A stretch of 25,573 bases of DNA. It comes from JAQGMV01 sp035525455. GTDB taxonomy: Bacteria > Pseudomonadota > Gammaproteobacteria > Burkholderiales > SG8-41. The position numbers and the translations under genes were made by a program. Each line of letters begins with the position of its first letter. The first letter of the stretch is position 1. The notes beneath the pieces are model-generated. The model had not been told where the DNA came from. It did no database searches and saw nothing but the letters and a program-made list of their open reading frames with translations. Shown piece by piece: positions 8,040 through 16,291 of the stretch. Location of the stretch: positions 1-25,573 of the forward strand of contig DATLEF010000200.1 in assembly GCA_035525455.1 (NCBI GenBank). Reading direction: 5' to 3'.

Positions 8040-8065
8040 GCCGTCAGCGGGAAAACGCTGGCGGC
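8040..8065 (+). repeat. Intercistronic hairpin between gltB and gltD
   Basis: GCCGTCAGC (8040-8048) pairs with GCTGGCGGC (8057-8065) around an 8-nt loop, 9 pairs including one G-U. No T-tract follows, so it is unlikely to stop transcription fully. It could protect the gltB 3' end or set the gltB:gltD ratio. Confidence 0.5.
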
Positions 8066-8105
8066 TCGCGCACGCGGCTCATCACGACTTTCAGGGTAGG
8101 ACGAT

Positions 8106-9542
8106 ATGGGCAAGGTCACCGGGTTCATGGAATTTCAGCGGCTGCAGGAAGCATACGAGCCGCCGCAGGAGCGCGTGAGGCACTGGCGCGAGTTCATTGC
8201 GCCATTGGCCGACGGGGAGGCCGGAATTCAGGGCGCGCGCTGCATGGATTGCGGGATTCCGTTCTGCATGAGCGGCTGTCCGGTCAACAATATCATTCCG
8301 GACTGGAACGATCTCGTATACCGGCAAGACTGGCGGCGCGCGATCGAAACGCTGCATTCGACGAACAATTTTCCGGAATTCACGGGCCGTATCTGCCCCG
8401 CGCCGTGCGAGTCCGCGTGCACATTGAACATCAACGACGACCCGGTCGGCATCAAGTCGATCGAACATGCGATCGCCGACAAGGCCTGGGAACTGGGCTG
8501 GATCACACCGAGGCCGCCCGAGCGTCGGACCGGCAAGCGCGTGGCGGTGATCGGTTCCGGCCCCGCGGGCCTTGCGTGCGCGCAACAGCTTGCGCGCGCC
8601 GGACACGCTGTGGTCGTTTTCGAAAAAGCCGACCGCATCGGCGGGCTGCTGCGCTACGGTATACCCGACTTCAAGATGGAGAAGCATTCGATCGACCGCC
8701 GCATCGAGCAGATGAGTGCCGAAGGCGTGGAGTTCCGCGTGAACCGGCACGTCGGCGCTAACGTCGACGCGGCCGAGGTCGCTGCCGAATTCGATGCTCT
8801 GGTGCTCGCGGGGGGCGCCGAGGATCCGCGCGATCTGCCGGTTCCGGGTCGCGACCTCGCCGGCATCCACTTCGCGATGGACTTTCTCCCACAGCAGAAC
8901 AAGGTCGTTGCAGGCGACTGCGTGCCCGGTCAGATACTCGCCACCGGTAAACACGTAGTCGTGATCGGCGGCGGCGATACCGGTTCGGACTGCGTGGGGA
9001 CCTCGAACCGGCAAGGCGCCCTGTCGGTGACGCAGTTCGAGCTGCTGCCGCAGCCGCCGGACGAGGAGAACAAGCCGCTCGTGTGGCCGTACTGGCCCAT
9101 CAAGCTGCGCAGCTCGAGCTCCCACGAAGAGGGCTGCCAGCGCGACTGGGCAGTCGCGACCAAGCGCTTCGAAGGGCGCGATGGCAAGATCGAGAAGCTG
9201 ATCGGCGCACGCGTCGTCTGGCAAAAGGATGCGAACGGCCAGACCGTCATGCGCGAAATGCCCGACAGCGAGTTCCAGATGAAGGCCGATCTCGTGCTTC
9301 TTGCCATGGGTTTCCTGGGGCCGGTCCGGACGGACGTGATGCAGCAACTCGGGATCGCCAAGGACCCACGCGGCAACGTTGCGGCGGACACCGAAAACTA
9401 CCGCGCGTCGCTCGCAAAAGTTTTCGCCGCCGGTGATATGCGCCGCGGGCAGTCGCTCGTTGTCTGGGCGATACGCGAAGGGCGGCAGTGCGCGCGCGCG
9501 GTCGATGAATTTCTGATGGGTTGTTCGGAGCTGCCCAGATAG
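8106..9542 (+). CDS. gltD: Glutamate synthase (NADPH), small (beta) subunit
   Basis: GltD oxidises NADPH on FAD and passes electrons through Fe-S clusters to GltB. The product has 478 residues. N-terminal cluster cysteines lie in CMDCGIPFCMSGCP (Cys46, 49, 54, 58) and ICPAPCESAC (Cys97, 101, 105). The first dinucleotide fold is VAVIGSGPAG (146-155, FAD) and the second VIGGGDTG (286-293, NADPH). ATG 8106 is preceded by an AGGGTAGGA purine stretch at 8094-8102. It lies 83 bp after gltB and is almost certainly in the same transcript. The next gene, hemE, is 89 bp on, and that gap is filled mostly by a dispersed hairpin repeat. Confidence 0.98.
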   Translation: MGKVTGFMEFQRLQEAYEPPQERVRHWREFIAPLADGEAGIQGARCMDCGIPFCMSGCPVNNIIPDWNDLVYRQDWRRAIETLHSTNNFPEFTGRICPAPCESACTLNINDDPVGIKSIEHAIADKAWELGWITPRPPERRTGKRVAVIGSGPAGLACAQQLARAGHAVVVFEKADRIGGLLRYGIPDFKMEKHSIDRRIEQMSAEGVEFRVNRHVGANVDAAEVAAEFDALVLAGGAEDPRDLPVPGRDLAGIHFAMDFLPQQNKVVAGDCVPGQILATGKHVVVIGGGDTGSDCVGTSNRQGALSVTQFELLPQPPDEENKPLVWPYWPIKLRSSSSHEEGCQRDWAVATKRFEGRDGKIEKLIGARVVWQKDANGQTVMREMPDSEFQMKADLVLLAMGFLGPVRTDVMQQLGIAKDPRGNVAADTENYRASLAKVFAAGDMRRGQSLVVWAIREGRQCARAVDEFLMGCSELPR

Positions 9543-9620
9543 CGGCGCTCGCCTATGGCTCGGCCCTCGCCGCTGATGAACAGAAGGAAACCCATGGTTT
9601 CCCTCCGTAACCTCCTATCC
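9543..9620. repeat. Dispersed hairpin repeat, copy C, directly before hemE
   Basis: The stem GGAAACC (9586-9592) pairs with GGTTTCC (9596-9602) around a 3-nt CAT loop, followed by CTCCGTAACCTCC and TATCC. The upstream half (GGCGCTCGCC, then CGCTGATGAACAG) aligns with copy B at 271-312. The copy fills most of the gap between gltD and hemE and ends 11 bp before the hemE ATG, so it is likely to form part of the hemE leader. Confidence 0.65.
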
Positions 9621-9631
9621 TTCGGCTCGCC

Positions 9632-10699
9632 ATGGCGGCTCGCACTCTTCGCAACGACACCCTGATACGCGCGCTGCTGCGGCAGCCCACGCCGTACACG
9701 CCGATCTGGATCATGCGCCAGGCCGGGCGCTATCTGCCGGAATACAACGCCACGCGTGCTCGCGCCGGCAGCTTCCTGGCGCTTGCCAAGAATCCTGATT
9801 TCGCGACCGAGGTGACGCTGCAACCCCTCTCACGCTTTCCTCTCGATGCCGCTATTTTGTTCTCCGACATCCTGACGGTACCGGACGCGATGGGGCTGGG
9901 ACTGTATTTCGCCGAGGGCGAAGGGCCTAAGTTCGAGCGCCCGCTCCGCGAGGAAAGTGACGTTCGCAAGCTCTTCGTGCCGGACCCGCACGCGGATTTG
10001 CGTTACGTGACCGACGCCGTCGCCCAGATTCGGCGCGCGCTCGACGGCACTGTGCCGTTGATCGGCTTCGCCGGCAGTCCGTATACGCTGGCGTGCTATA
10101 TGGTCGAAGGCGGGGCCAGTGCTGATTTTCGTACCATCAAGACGATGATGTACTCGCGTCCCGAGCTCCTGCACCAGATCCTCTCGATCAACACGCGCGC
10201 AGTGACTGCGTACCTCAACGCGCAAATCGAAGCGGGGGCGCAGGCAATCATGATCTTCGACACCTGGGGCGGATCGCTCAGCCAGACTGCATATGGAGAG
10301 TACTCGCTCGCTTACATGCGCGAAATTGTCAGCGGACTCACGCGAAGGCGCGACGGGTTACCGGTGCCAAGCATCGTATTCACCAAAGGCGGCGGCGTGT
10401 GGCTCGAAGACATCGCTGCGCTCGGCGCGGACGCCGTCGGCATCGACTGGACAGTCGACATCGGCTCAGCGCGCGCGCGCATCGGTGAGCGCGCAGCGCT
10501 GCAAGGGAATCTCGATCCCGCTGTACTTTTCGGGCCGCCTGAGCGCATACGAGGTGAGGCTGAGCGCGTGCTCGCGGCCTACGGCCAGGGTTGCGGTCAC
10601 GTTTTCAACCTCGGTCACGGTGTCTCGCAACATACGGATCCGGAACGCGTGCGCATCCTCGTCGATACGGTTCACGAGGCCAGTCGCAGCTATCACTGA
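9632..10699 (+). CDS. hemE: Uroporphyrinogen decarboxylase
   Basis: HemE removes four carboxyl groups from uroporphyrinogen III to give coproporphyrinogen III, a cofactor-free cytosolic step of haem synthesis. The 355-residue protein has the usual length and the signature WIMRQAGRYLPEY (26-38; substrate-binding Arg29 and Arg33). It also has the FSDILTVPDAMG segment with a catalytic Asp, GFAGSPYTL, FDTWGG and the C-terminal NLGHGV segment. ATG 9632 gives the expected short N-terminus (MAARTLRNDTLIRALLRQ). No SD is visible before it; repeat copy C ends 11 bp upstream. An out-of-frame ATG lies in the repeat at 9594. The 343-bp region after the stop separates it from priA. Confidence 0.97.
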   Translation: MAARTLRNDTLIRALLRQPTPYTPIWIMRQAGRYLPEYNATRARAGSFLALAKNPDFATEVTLQPLSRFPLDAAILFSDILTVPDAMGLGLYFAEGEGPKFERPLREESDVRKLFVPDPHADLRYVTDAVAQIRRALDGTVPLIGFAGSPYTLACYMVEGGASADFRTIKTMMYSRPELLHQILSINTRAVTAYLNAQIEAGAQAIMIFDTWGGSLSQTAYGEYSLAYMREIVSGLTRRRDGLPVPSIVFTKGGGVWLEDIAALGADAVGIDWTVDIGSARARIGERAALQGNLDPAVLFGPPERIRGEAERVLAAYGQGCGHVFNLGHGVSQHTDPERVRILVDTVHEASRSYH

Positions 10700-10741
10700 C
10701 ACGCGTCACGCCCGGGCAATCACGGCCCATCGCAGGAAAAA

Positions 10742-10750
10742 TTATGCACA
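10742..10750 (+). promoter_or_regulatory. DnaA-box-like site
   Basis: TTATGCACA matches the DnaA consensus TTWTNCACA at every position. It lies 43 bp after the hemE stop. A single nonamer can occur by chance, so its weight comes from the second cluster 170 bp further on. Confidence 0.4.
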
Positions 10751-10920
10751 GCAAGGGCTTAGCCCAACCCCAGCGTCTGGCGTACGCGGCCCCTGCGGGT
10801 GCGCCTCGTATAACATATTGTTTTAACGTTGAAAAATGGACCCCTGCCGGGCTACGTTCGGTGCGTCGGCGTCTCCATCGGCGGGGGCCGTCGACTTTCC
10901 AGACCGAATCATCAACACAA

Positions 10921-10944
10921 CTGTCCACAGGCGTTTGTGCACAA
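10921..10944. promoter_or_regulatory. Clustered DnaA-box-like sites
   Basis: CTGTCCACA (10921-10929) is one step from the relaxed consensus TTRTNCACA. TTGTGCACAA (10935-10944) is a perfect 10-bp palindrome that reads TTGTGCACA on both strands. The two sites are 14 bp apart, a spacing compatible with cooperative DnaA binding, and lie about 100 bp before the priA start. Confidence 0.4.
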
Positions 10945-11042
10945 CCGGTATTTTCGCTGCACCCGCAAGCGCTTGGCGGGCGCTCTGAGAATCAGCACGA
11001 GCGGCATCGGCTAAGTATCGTGAGCGTCACTCTGCCGAGCTG

Positions 11043-13220
11043 ATGAAAATCGTCAGCGTCGGCCTCGATGTGCCCGTTGCAAAAACCTTCGACTATCTCG
11101 CCGAAGATATCCGTGACGACGACATCGGTGAGCGTGTGCTCGTGCCGTTCGGAACGCGAAGAATGATCGGTGTGGTGCTCGGCATCGCTGATCACTCCGC
11201 AGTACCTTCGCAGCGGCTGAAACCCGTGGTGCGCATGCTGCGCGGCACGAAGTTGAGCGACGATGATCTGCGCCTGCTGCGCTTTGCGAGCGAGTACTAC
11301 CATTATCCATTGGGCCAGGTTGCGATCAGCGCGTTGCCGCTTCGGTTGAGGCGCCTGGACGCAGCGAATGCGGTGGAATGCGAGTACGCGCTCACTCCGC
11401 TAGGCTCCAACGTTCCGCTGAGTGATCTGACGCCGCGAGCGAGGGTAAAGAAAAAGCTGCTTGAGACGCTTCAGTCGCGACGCGTGCTTTCGCCGGCAGA
11501 GGTGCGCAGCGTTGCACCCAGTGCGCCGGGCGTCCTGAAAGAATTCGTAGCGCTCGGCTGGGTCGAACTGCGCGAGATCGCGACAACCCAGCGTCAAACC
11601 GCCGAAACAATCGTCGCCGCCGCGTGGCCGCTCACCGCCGCGCAGTCGCGCGCGAGCGATGCGATTTGCACGCAGCTCGACAGTTATGGCGCGTTCCTCT
11701 TGAGCGGTGTAACGGGCAGCGGCAAAACCGAGGTGTACTTGCGCGTGGCGGAGTCGGTGCTCCGGAGAAGCAGGCAGGTCCTGCTTCTCGTACCCGAGAT
11801 CGCGCTGACACCGCAGCTCGAAGCGATGGTGCAAGCGCGTTTCCCGGAAACGCTGCTAGTCAGCCTGCACAGCGGGTTGAACGAGGCCGAGCGGTTGCGC
11901 AACTGGACCGCGGCGCAAAAGGGCGAGGCGCGTATCGTTCTCGGTACTCGTCTCGCGGTCTTCACGCCGCTCCCCGAGCTCGGCTTCATCGCCGTCGACG
12001 AAGAGCACGACGCGTCGTTCAAGCAAACCGATGGTTTCTGCTACTCGGCGCGCGATCTGGCCGTCGTACGCGCGAGTCAACGGAACGTCCCGGTCGTCCT
12101 CGGCTCCGCGACGCCGTCGCTTGAAACCTACCATAACGCCACGACCGGCCGTTACGCGCTGCTCGATCTCCCCGAACGCATCAATGCGCGTCCACCGCGT
12201 ATCGAGTGTGTGCCGATGCGGGGCGTCGACGCGAACGACGGACTGGCGCCGGCCCTCATTGCGGCAATCGCTCGGCGGCTGGGACGCGCCGAACAGACCC
12301 TCATTTTCATCAACCGGCGCGGATATGCGCCGGTCCTCATGTGTCACGCCTGCGGCTGGCTCTCAGGCTGCCAGCGGTGCTCGGCGCTGCTGGTGCTGCA
12401 CATGCCCCAACGCGAGCTGCACTGCCACCACTGCGGGCACCGCGAACGCGTGGCGAAAGCATGCCCCCAGTGCGGCAATCCGGCGCTCGCTCCCGTGGGA
12501 CAGGGCACTCAACGGGTTGAAGCATCGCTCGCGGTGCATTTTCCCGAAGCCCGGATTCTGCGTATCGACCGCGACAGCACCCGGCGCAAACACGCCTGGA
12601 ACGAAATGCGCGAGCGCATCCGTGCACGCGATGTAGACATCCTCGTGGGCACGCAAATCCTCGCCAAAGGGCACGATTTTCCGCATCTCGCGCTGGTCGG
12701 GGTGCTGAATGCCGATGCCATGCTGTACAGCGCTGACTTTCGCGCGTCCGAAAGGCTGTACGCACTGCTTACGCAGGTTGCGGGGCGCGCCGGGCGCGGC
12801 GACGCCGAAGGCGAGGTCCTGATTCAAACCGAATTCCCGGCGCATCCGATCTATGCAGCTTTACGCAGCCAGGATTTCGCGAGTTTTGCGCAGTCGCTGC
12901 TCGCAGAGCGGCGCGGCGCCGGCTTTCCGCCATTCGTCCATCAGGCTTTACTGCGCGCGGAAGCCGCGAAAGTCGAAAGCGCGCTGGACTTCTTACGCCA
13001 CGCAAAAGAAATCGGTCGCGCGCTCGACGGCGTAGAGCTGTACGACCCGGTGCCTGCCGCAATGGTGCGACTGGCGGGGCGTGAACGGGCACAGCTTCTG
13101 GTGGAGTCGGCGTCGCGCCCGGCTTTACACGCATTTCTCGGCGCCTGGCGCGATCTCCTGGCAAGCGACAAGACGAGCGGGGCGCGGTGGACGCTGGAGA
13201 TCGATCCGCTCGAGATCTAG
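11043..13220 (+). CDS. priA: Primosomal protein N' (replication restart helicase PriA)
   Basis: PriA recognises stalled or broken forks, unwinds 3'-to-5' and starts reloading of DnaB. The 725-residue protein has the N-terminal DNA-binding domain beginning MKIVSVGLDVPV. It then shows Walker A GVTGSGKT (222-229), DEEH (319-322), a GSATPS motif, and the zinc module with eight cysteines (434, 437, 443, 446, 461, 464, 474, 477). The helicase C-terminal motifs GTQILAKGHDFP and QVAGRAGRG follow. ATG 11043 overlaps an upstream TGA-like sequence and has only a weak SD (GAG), but the N-terminus fits the family. The gene is intact. The upstream DnaA-box-like sites may bear on its control. Confidence 0.97.
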   Translation: MKIVSVGLDVPVAKTFDYLAEDIRDDDIGERVLVPFGTRRMIGVVLGIADHSAVPSQRLKPVVRMLRGTKLSDDDLRLLRFASEYYHYPLGQVAISALPLRLRRLDAANAVECEYALTPLGSNVPLSDLTPRARVKKKLLETLQSRRVLSPAEVRSVAPSAPGVLKEFVALGWVELREIATTQRQTAETIVAAAWPLTAAQSRASDAICTQLDSYGAFLLSGVTGSGKTEVYLRVAESVLRRSRQVLLLVPEIALTPQLEAMVQARFPETLLVSLHSGLNEAERLRNWTAAQKGEARIVLGTRLAVFTPLPELGFIAVDEEHDASFKQTDGFCYSARDLAVVRASQRNVPVVLGSATPSLETYHNATTGRYALLDLPERINARPPRIECVPMRGVDANDGLAPALIAAIARRLGRAEQTLIFINRRGYAPVLMCHACGWLSGCQRCSALLVLHMPQRELHCHHCGHRERVAKACPQCGNPALAPVGQGTQRVEASLAVHFPEARILRIDRDSTRRKHAWNEMRERIRARDVDILVGTQILAKGHDFPHLALVGVLNADAMLYSADFRASERLYALLTQVAGRAGRGDAEGEVLIQTEFPAHPIYAALRSQDFASFAQSLLAERRGAGFPPFVHQALLRAEAAKVESALDFLRHAKEIGRALDGVELYDPVPAAMVRLAGRERAQLLVESASRPALHAFLGAWRDLLASDKTSGARWTLEIDPLEI

Positions 13221-13228
13221 CAGCGTAC

Positions 13229-13237
13229 TGATAAAAT
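13229..13237 (+). promoter_or_regulatory. Extended -10 promoter before argS
   Basis: TGATAAAAT in the 46-bp priA-argS gap matches TGn plus TAAAAT (13232-13237). No good -35 is seen. The transcript would start near 13244, about 23 nt before the argS ATG. Confidence 0.4.
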
Positions 13238-13266
13238 CACGCGCTTTTGGCGTTCCCCCCGCTGCG

Positions 13267-15012
13267 ATGCAATCCCCCGGTCCCACCCGCGCCAGACGTC
13301 TTTGCGCCGAGCTGATCGAGCGCGCGCTCACGGCGTCGTGGCCGCAGAGCGCCGATGCTGCGATCGTCCTCGACCGCTCGAAAAGCGCGCAGCACGGCGA
13401 TTACGCGTGCAATGTCGCGCTCCAGCTGGCACGTCAACTCAAGCGCTCGCCACGCGAAATCGCCGCAACGATCGTCGCGGCGCTGCCCGATTCGCCGTAC
13501 CTGGATCGCGCGGAAGTGGCGGGCGCAGGCTTTATCAATCTCTTTCTCAAACAGTCCTTCAAGCAGACCGTCGTGCGCGAAGTGCTGGCACAGGGTGCCG
13601 CGTACGGGCGCCAGGACGGTGACACGCGCAGGAAGATTCATATCGAGTTCGTATCGTCCAATCCGACCGGGCCGCTGCACGTCGGCCACGGTCGTGGAGC
13701 CGCGTTTGGCGCGAGCCTTGCCAACGTGCTCGAAGCTGCAGGTCACGAAGTCACACGCGAGTACTACGTCAACGACGCGGGTCGTCAGATGGATATCCTG
13801 GCGCTCTCGACGTGGCTGCGCTGCCTCGAGCTCGCGGGCGTCGCGGTGCCTTTCCCGCCTAACGCCTACCAGGGCGAGTACGTGCGCGCAATGGCCAAGG
13901 CGATCCTCGACGCGCATGGCGATCGCTACGTCAGACCGGCCGCAGATGTCCTTCATGAAGCACCCGACGCGGCGCAGGACGCCGAAGCCTATATGGACGC
14001 CCTCATCGCGCGCGCGAAAGCGCTCCTCGGCGCGGATTACGAGGAGCTCCATCGATACGTGCTCGACGATCAGCTCGCGGATTGCCGGAACGATTTGTGC
14101 GAGTTCGGCGTGGTTTTCGACAGCTGGTTTTCAGAGCGGGCGCTGTACGATACCGGCCTCGTCGAAGCAGCAGCGAAGCGCCTCGAAGAAGCCGGTTATC
14201 TTTTCGTAAAAGACGGCGCTCGCTGGTTCAAATCGACGCAGTTCGGAGACGAGAAGGACCGCGTCGTGCAGCGCGAGAACGGCCAGTACACCTATTTTGC
14301 GTCCGATATCGCGTATCACCTGAACAAGTTCGGGCGCGGTTACGACACGGTCATCGACGTGTGGGGGGCCGACCACCACGGCTACATCGCACGCATGAAA
14401 GGCGCGCTGCAGGCGCTGGGGCTCGACCAAGACAAGCTCACGATCGCGATGGTGCAGTTTGCAGTGCTCTACCGCCATGGCGAAAAAGTATCGATGTCGA
14501 CGCGCGCCGGCGAGTTCGTGACGCTGCGCGAGCTGCGGCAGGAAGTCGGCAACGATGCCGCGCGTTTTTTTTACGTGCTGCGCAAAGGCGACCAGCATCT
14601 CGATTTCGATCTCGATCTCGCGAAATCGCAATCCAACGAAAATCCAGTGTATTACATCCAGTACGCGCACGCGCGCGTATGCAGTCTGCACGAGCAGTGG
14701 GGCGGCGATGCGTCACTTCTGGCCGACGCCGAACCTTCCGCGCTCGATTCAGAGCACGAGCGTGCGGTGCTCGAGAAGCTCATGGCGTATCCGGAGGTCG
14801 TCGACATCGCCGCGCGCGAGCTTGCACCGCACCAGATTGCGTTTTACCTGAAAGACCTCGCCGCTGATTTTCACAGTTGGTACAACGGGACGCGCATTCT
14901 GGTCGACGATGAACACGTGAAGCATGCGCGACTCGCACTTGCAACGGCGGTGCGCCAGGTGCTTCGCAACGGACTCGCCCTATTGGGTGTGTCTGCACCT
15001 GAAAAAATGTAA
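13267..15012 (+). CDS. argS: Arginyl-tRNA synthetase
   Basis: ArgS charges tRNA-Arg with arginine; it is a class-I synthetase that needs its tRNA for amino-acid activation. ATG 13267 gives 581 residues, the normal size; the frame is open further upstream inside priA but that part is a shadow. The N-terminal additional domain is followed by SNPTGPLHVGHGRGA with the HIGH-type HVGH at 138-141. At the KMSKS position the sequence is EKVSMSTRAGEF (406-417), the degenerate form common in ArgS. The C-terminal DALR-type anticodon domain ends the protein. No SD is evident; the predicted promoter at 13229-13237 would give a short leader. The SPOR gene starts 9 bp after the stop. Confidence 0.97.
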   Translation: MQSPGPTRARRLCAELIERALTASWPQSADAAIVLDRSKSAQHGDYACNVALQLARQLKRSPREIAATIVAALPDSPYLDRAEVAGAGFINLFLKQSFKQTVVREVLAQGAAYGRQDGDTRRKIHIEFVSSNPTGPLHVGHGRGAAFGASLANVLEAAGHEVTREYYVNDAGRQMDILALSTWLRCLELAGVAVPFPPNAYQGEYVRAMAKAILDAHGDRYVRPAADVLHEAPDAAQDAEAYMDALIARAKALLGADYEELHRYVLDDQLADCRNDLCEFGVVFDSWFSERALYDTGLVEAAAKRLEEAGYLFVKDGARWFKSTQFGDEKDRVVQRENGQYTYFASDIAYHLNKFGRGYDTVIDVWGADHHGYIARMKGALQALGLDQDKLTIAMVQFAVLYRHGEKVSMSTRAGEFVTLRELRQEVGNDAARFFYVLRKGDQHLDFDLDLAKSQSNENPVYYIQYAHARVCSLHEQWGGDASLLADAEPSALDSEHERAVLEKLMAYPEVVDIAARELAPHQIAFYLKDLAADFHSWYNGTRILVDDEHVKHARLALATAVRQVLRNGLALLGVSAPEKM

Positions 15013-15021
15013 GATAGTCCG

Positions 15022-15606
15022 ATGTCGAGGGATTACAAGGGCTCCGACCGCGATCGCGGCGGACGCCGCAACGGCAGTTCGCTCCTGGCAGGCATCTTCA
15101 TCGGCCTCGTGCTGGGCCTCGGCATCGCACTGGGCGTCGCGTGGTACATCAACAAGATGCCAAGCCCGTTCGCGACGCGCTCGACGCCGCCTTCCCGACC
15201 CGAACCCTTCAAGTTACCTTCGCAAACCGCCAAGGTGGAGGAAAAACCGAAAGCAGAGGAACCGAAGCCACGCTTCGATTTTTACAAGATACTCCCCGGC
15301 GCAGAGGAACCGGCAAAGCTGCCGCAGGAGAGCAACAAAGCGTCAACCACATCCTCCAAAGAAGCGTTCTTTCTGCAGGCGGGCTCCTTTCAGAACGCAC
15401 CTGACGCGGACAACCTCAAAGCGCGGCTCGCGCTGCTCGGCGTCGAGGCGAGCATAGAGACGAGCGCGTTCCCGGACAAAGGGGTGTGGCACCGGGTCCG
15501 GATTGGTCCCTATACGAGCGTCGAAGAACTCAATCGCACCCGCGACAGTCTCAAGCAGAACGGCGTGCAGACGACGCTCATCAAAGTGCGCGAACCCGAG
15601 CGTTAG
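15022..15606 (+). CDS. SPOR-domain membrane protein, FtsN-like
   Basis: The 194-residue product has a short basic cytoplasmic tail (residues 1-19). One transmembrane helix follows (about 20-43, LLAGIFIGLVLGLGIALGVAW), then a Pro/Lys/Glu-rich periplasmic linker. A C-terminal SPOR domain runs from about 114 to 190 (FFLQAGSFQNAPDADNLKARL through VRIGPYTSVEELNR). SPOR domains bind denuded septal peptidoglycan, so a role in cell division is expected. This layout matches FtsN and related short proteins, but FtsN orthology is not proven and there is no recognisable essential FtsN segment. It lies between argS and the dsbA pair, 9 bp after argS, and probably shares its transcript. Confidence 0.88.
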   Translation: MSRDYKGSDRDRGGRRNGSSLLAGIFIGLVLGLGIALGVAWYINKMPSPFATRSTPPSRPEPFKLPSQTAKVEEKPKAEEPKPRFDFYKILPGAEEPAKLPQESNKASTTSSKEAFFLQAGSFQNAPDADNLKARLALLGVEASIETSAFPDKGVWHRVRIGPYTSVEELNRTRDSLKQNGVQTTLIKVREPER

Positions 15607-15631
15607 CGCGCTTTTTCCACGGAGTATGGTC

Positions 15632-16291
15632 ATGCAACATTTTGCAGGCTGGCTGCGCCTGATTGCGGTCATTGTGTGTCTGTCCGCTCTCGCCGGAACG
15701 GCGCGGGCACAGGTCGCTGGAAAGGACTTTCAAGCGGTCAATCCCGCACAACCGACCGAAACCGGCAACAAAGTCGAGGTGATCGAGTTTTTCTCGTATG
15801 CATGCCCTCACTGCAGCTCGCTGCAGGCGCCGTTGGCCACGTGGCTCAAACGCAAACCCGCAGACGTCGAGTTTCGCCGCATTCCGGCAATTTTCCAGGA
15901 GAACTGGGTACCTTTCGCGCGCATCTATTACACCCTGGAAGCGATGGGCCTCGTCGACAAGCTCCACCACGACGTTTTCGCGGCGGTTCACGAGCAAAAG
16001 GTCCGTCTTCAGGAAACCAAGGTCCTGTTCGACTGGGTCGCAACCAAAGGCGTGGACAAGCAGAAGTTCGCGGATACGTATAACTCCTTCAGCGTGCAGA
16101 GCCGCACCCAACGCGCGGTCGACCTCACACGCCGCTACGCCATCGAGTTCACACCCGCCGTGGTCGTAAACGGGCGACACCTGACGGGGCCGTCGATGAC
16201 TTCCACCGGCAACACCGTCGATTACGACCGCTTCTTCAAGGTTCTGGATCAGCTGATCGCGCTCGCACGCAAGACGCGTAGCGGCAAATGA
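15632..16291 (+). CDS. dsbA: Thiol:disulfide interchange protein DsbA (CPHC type)
   Basis: This periplasmic thioredoxin-fold oxidase inserts disulfides into exported proteins. ATG 15632 gives 219 residues and has SD GGAG (15621-15624) at 7 bases; another in-frame ATG at 15626 is too close to that SD. A signal peptide with hydrophobic core LIAVIVCLSALAG ends at ARA|Q (26/27). The active site is Cys58-Pro-His-Cys61 and the cis-Pro loop reads FTPAVVVNGRH. The stop overlaps the next gene (ATGA), a closely related paralogue. No DsbB partner lies in the window. Confidence 0.93.
   Translation: MQHFAGWLRLIAVIVCLSALAGTARAQVAGKDFQAVNPAQPTETGNKVEVIEFFSYACPHCSSLQAPLATWLKRKPADVEFRRIPAIFQENWVPFARIYYTLEAMGLVDKLHHDVFAAVHEQKVRLQETKVLFDWVATKGVDKQKFADTYNSFSVQSRTQRAVDLTRRYAIEFTPAVVVNGRHLTGPSMTSTGNTVDYDRFFKVLDQLIALARKTRSGK

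Larger units (their letters stand above)
10700..11042. other. Intergenic region hemE-priA with AT-rich stretch
   Basis: These 343 bp hold no convincing gene. An AT-rich stretch at 10806-10838 (about 76% A+T in a GC-rich setting) contains the inverted repeat TTTTAACGTTGAAA (10821-10834, one G-T pair). DnaA-box-like nonamers lie on both sides (10742-10750, 10921-10944). A short GGGC/GCCC stem lies at 10755-10765. No clear promoter for priA stands out; TATAAC at 10809-10814 is a possible -10 without a matching -35. Confidence 0.5.

Noticed and set aside
8091..9347. 418-codon open frame antisense to gltD
   Set aside because: Same reason: it mirrors the codon pattern of gltD and has no domain of its own.
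10293..10826. Open frame overlapping hemE and running into the gap
   Set aside because: Most of it is a shadow of hemE; the part past 10699 shows no motif and no homology I can recognise.
13081..13266. N-terminal extension of argS
   Set aside because: It reads the end of priA in another frame; ATG 13267 gives the normal ArgS length.
14482..14520. Lost KMSKS motif in argS
   Set aside because: The degenerate MSTR form is common in functional arginyl-tRNA synthetases, so it is not a defect.
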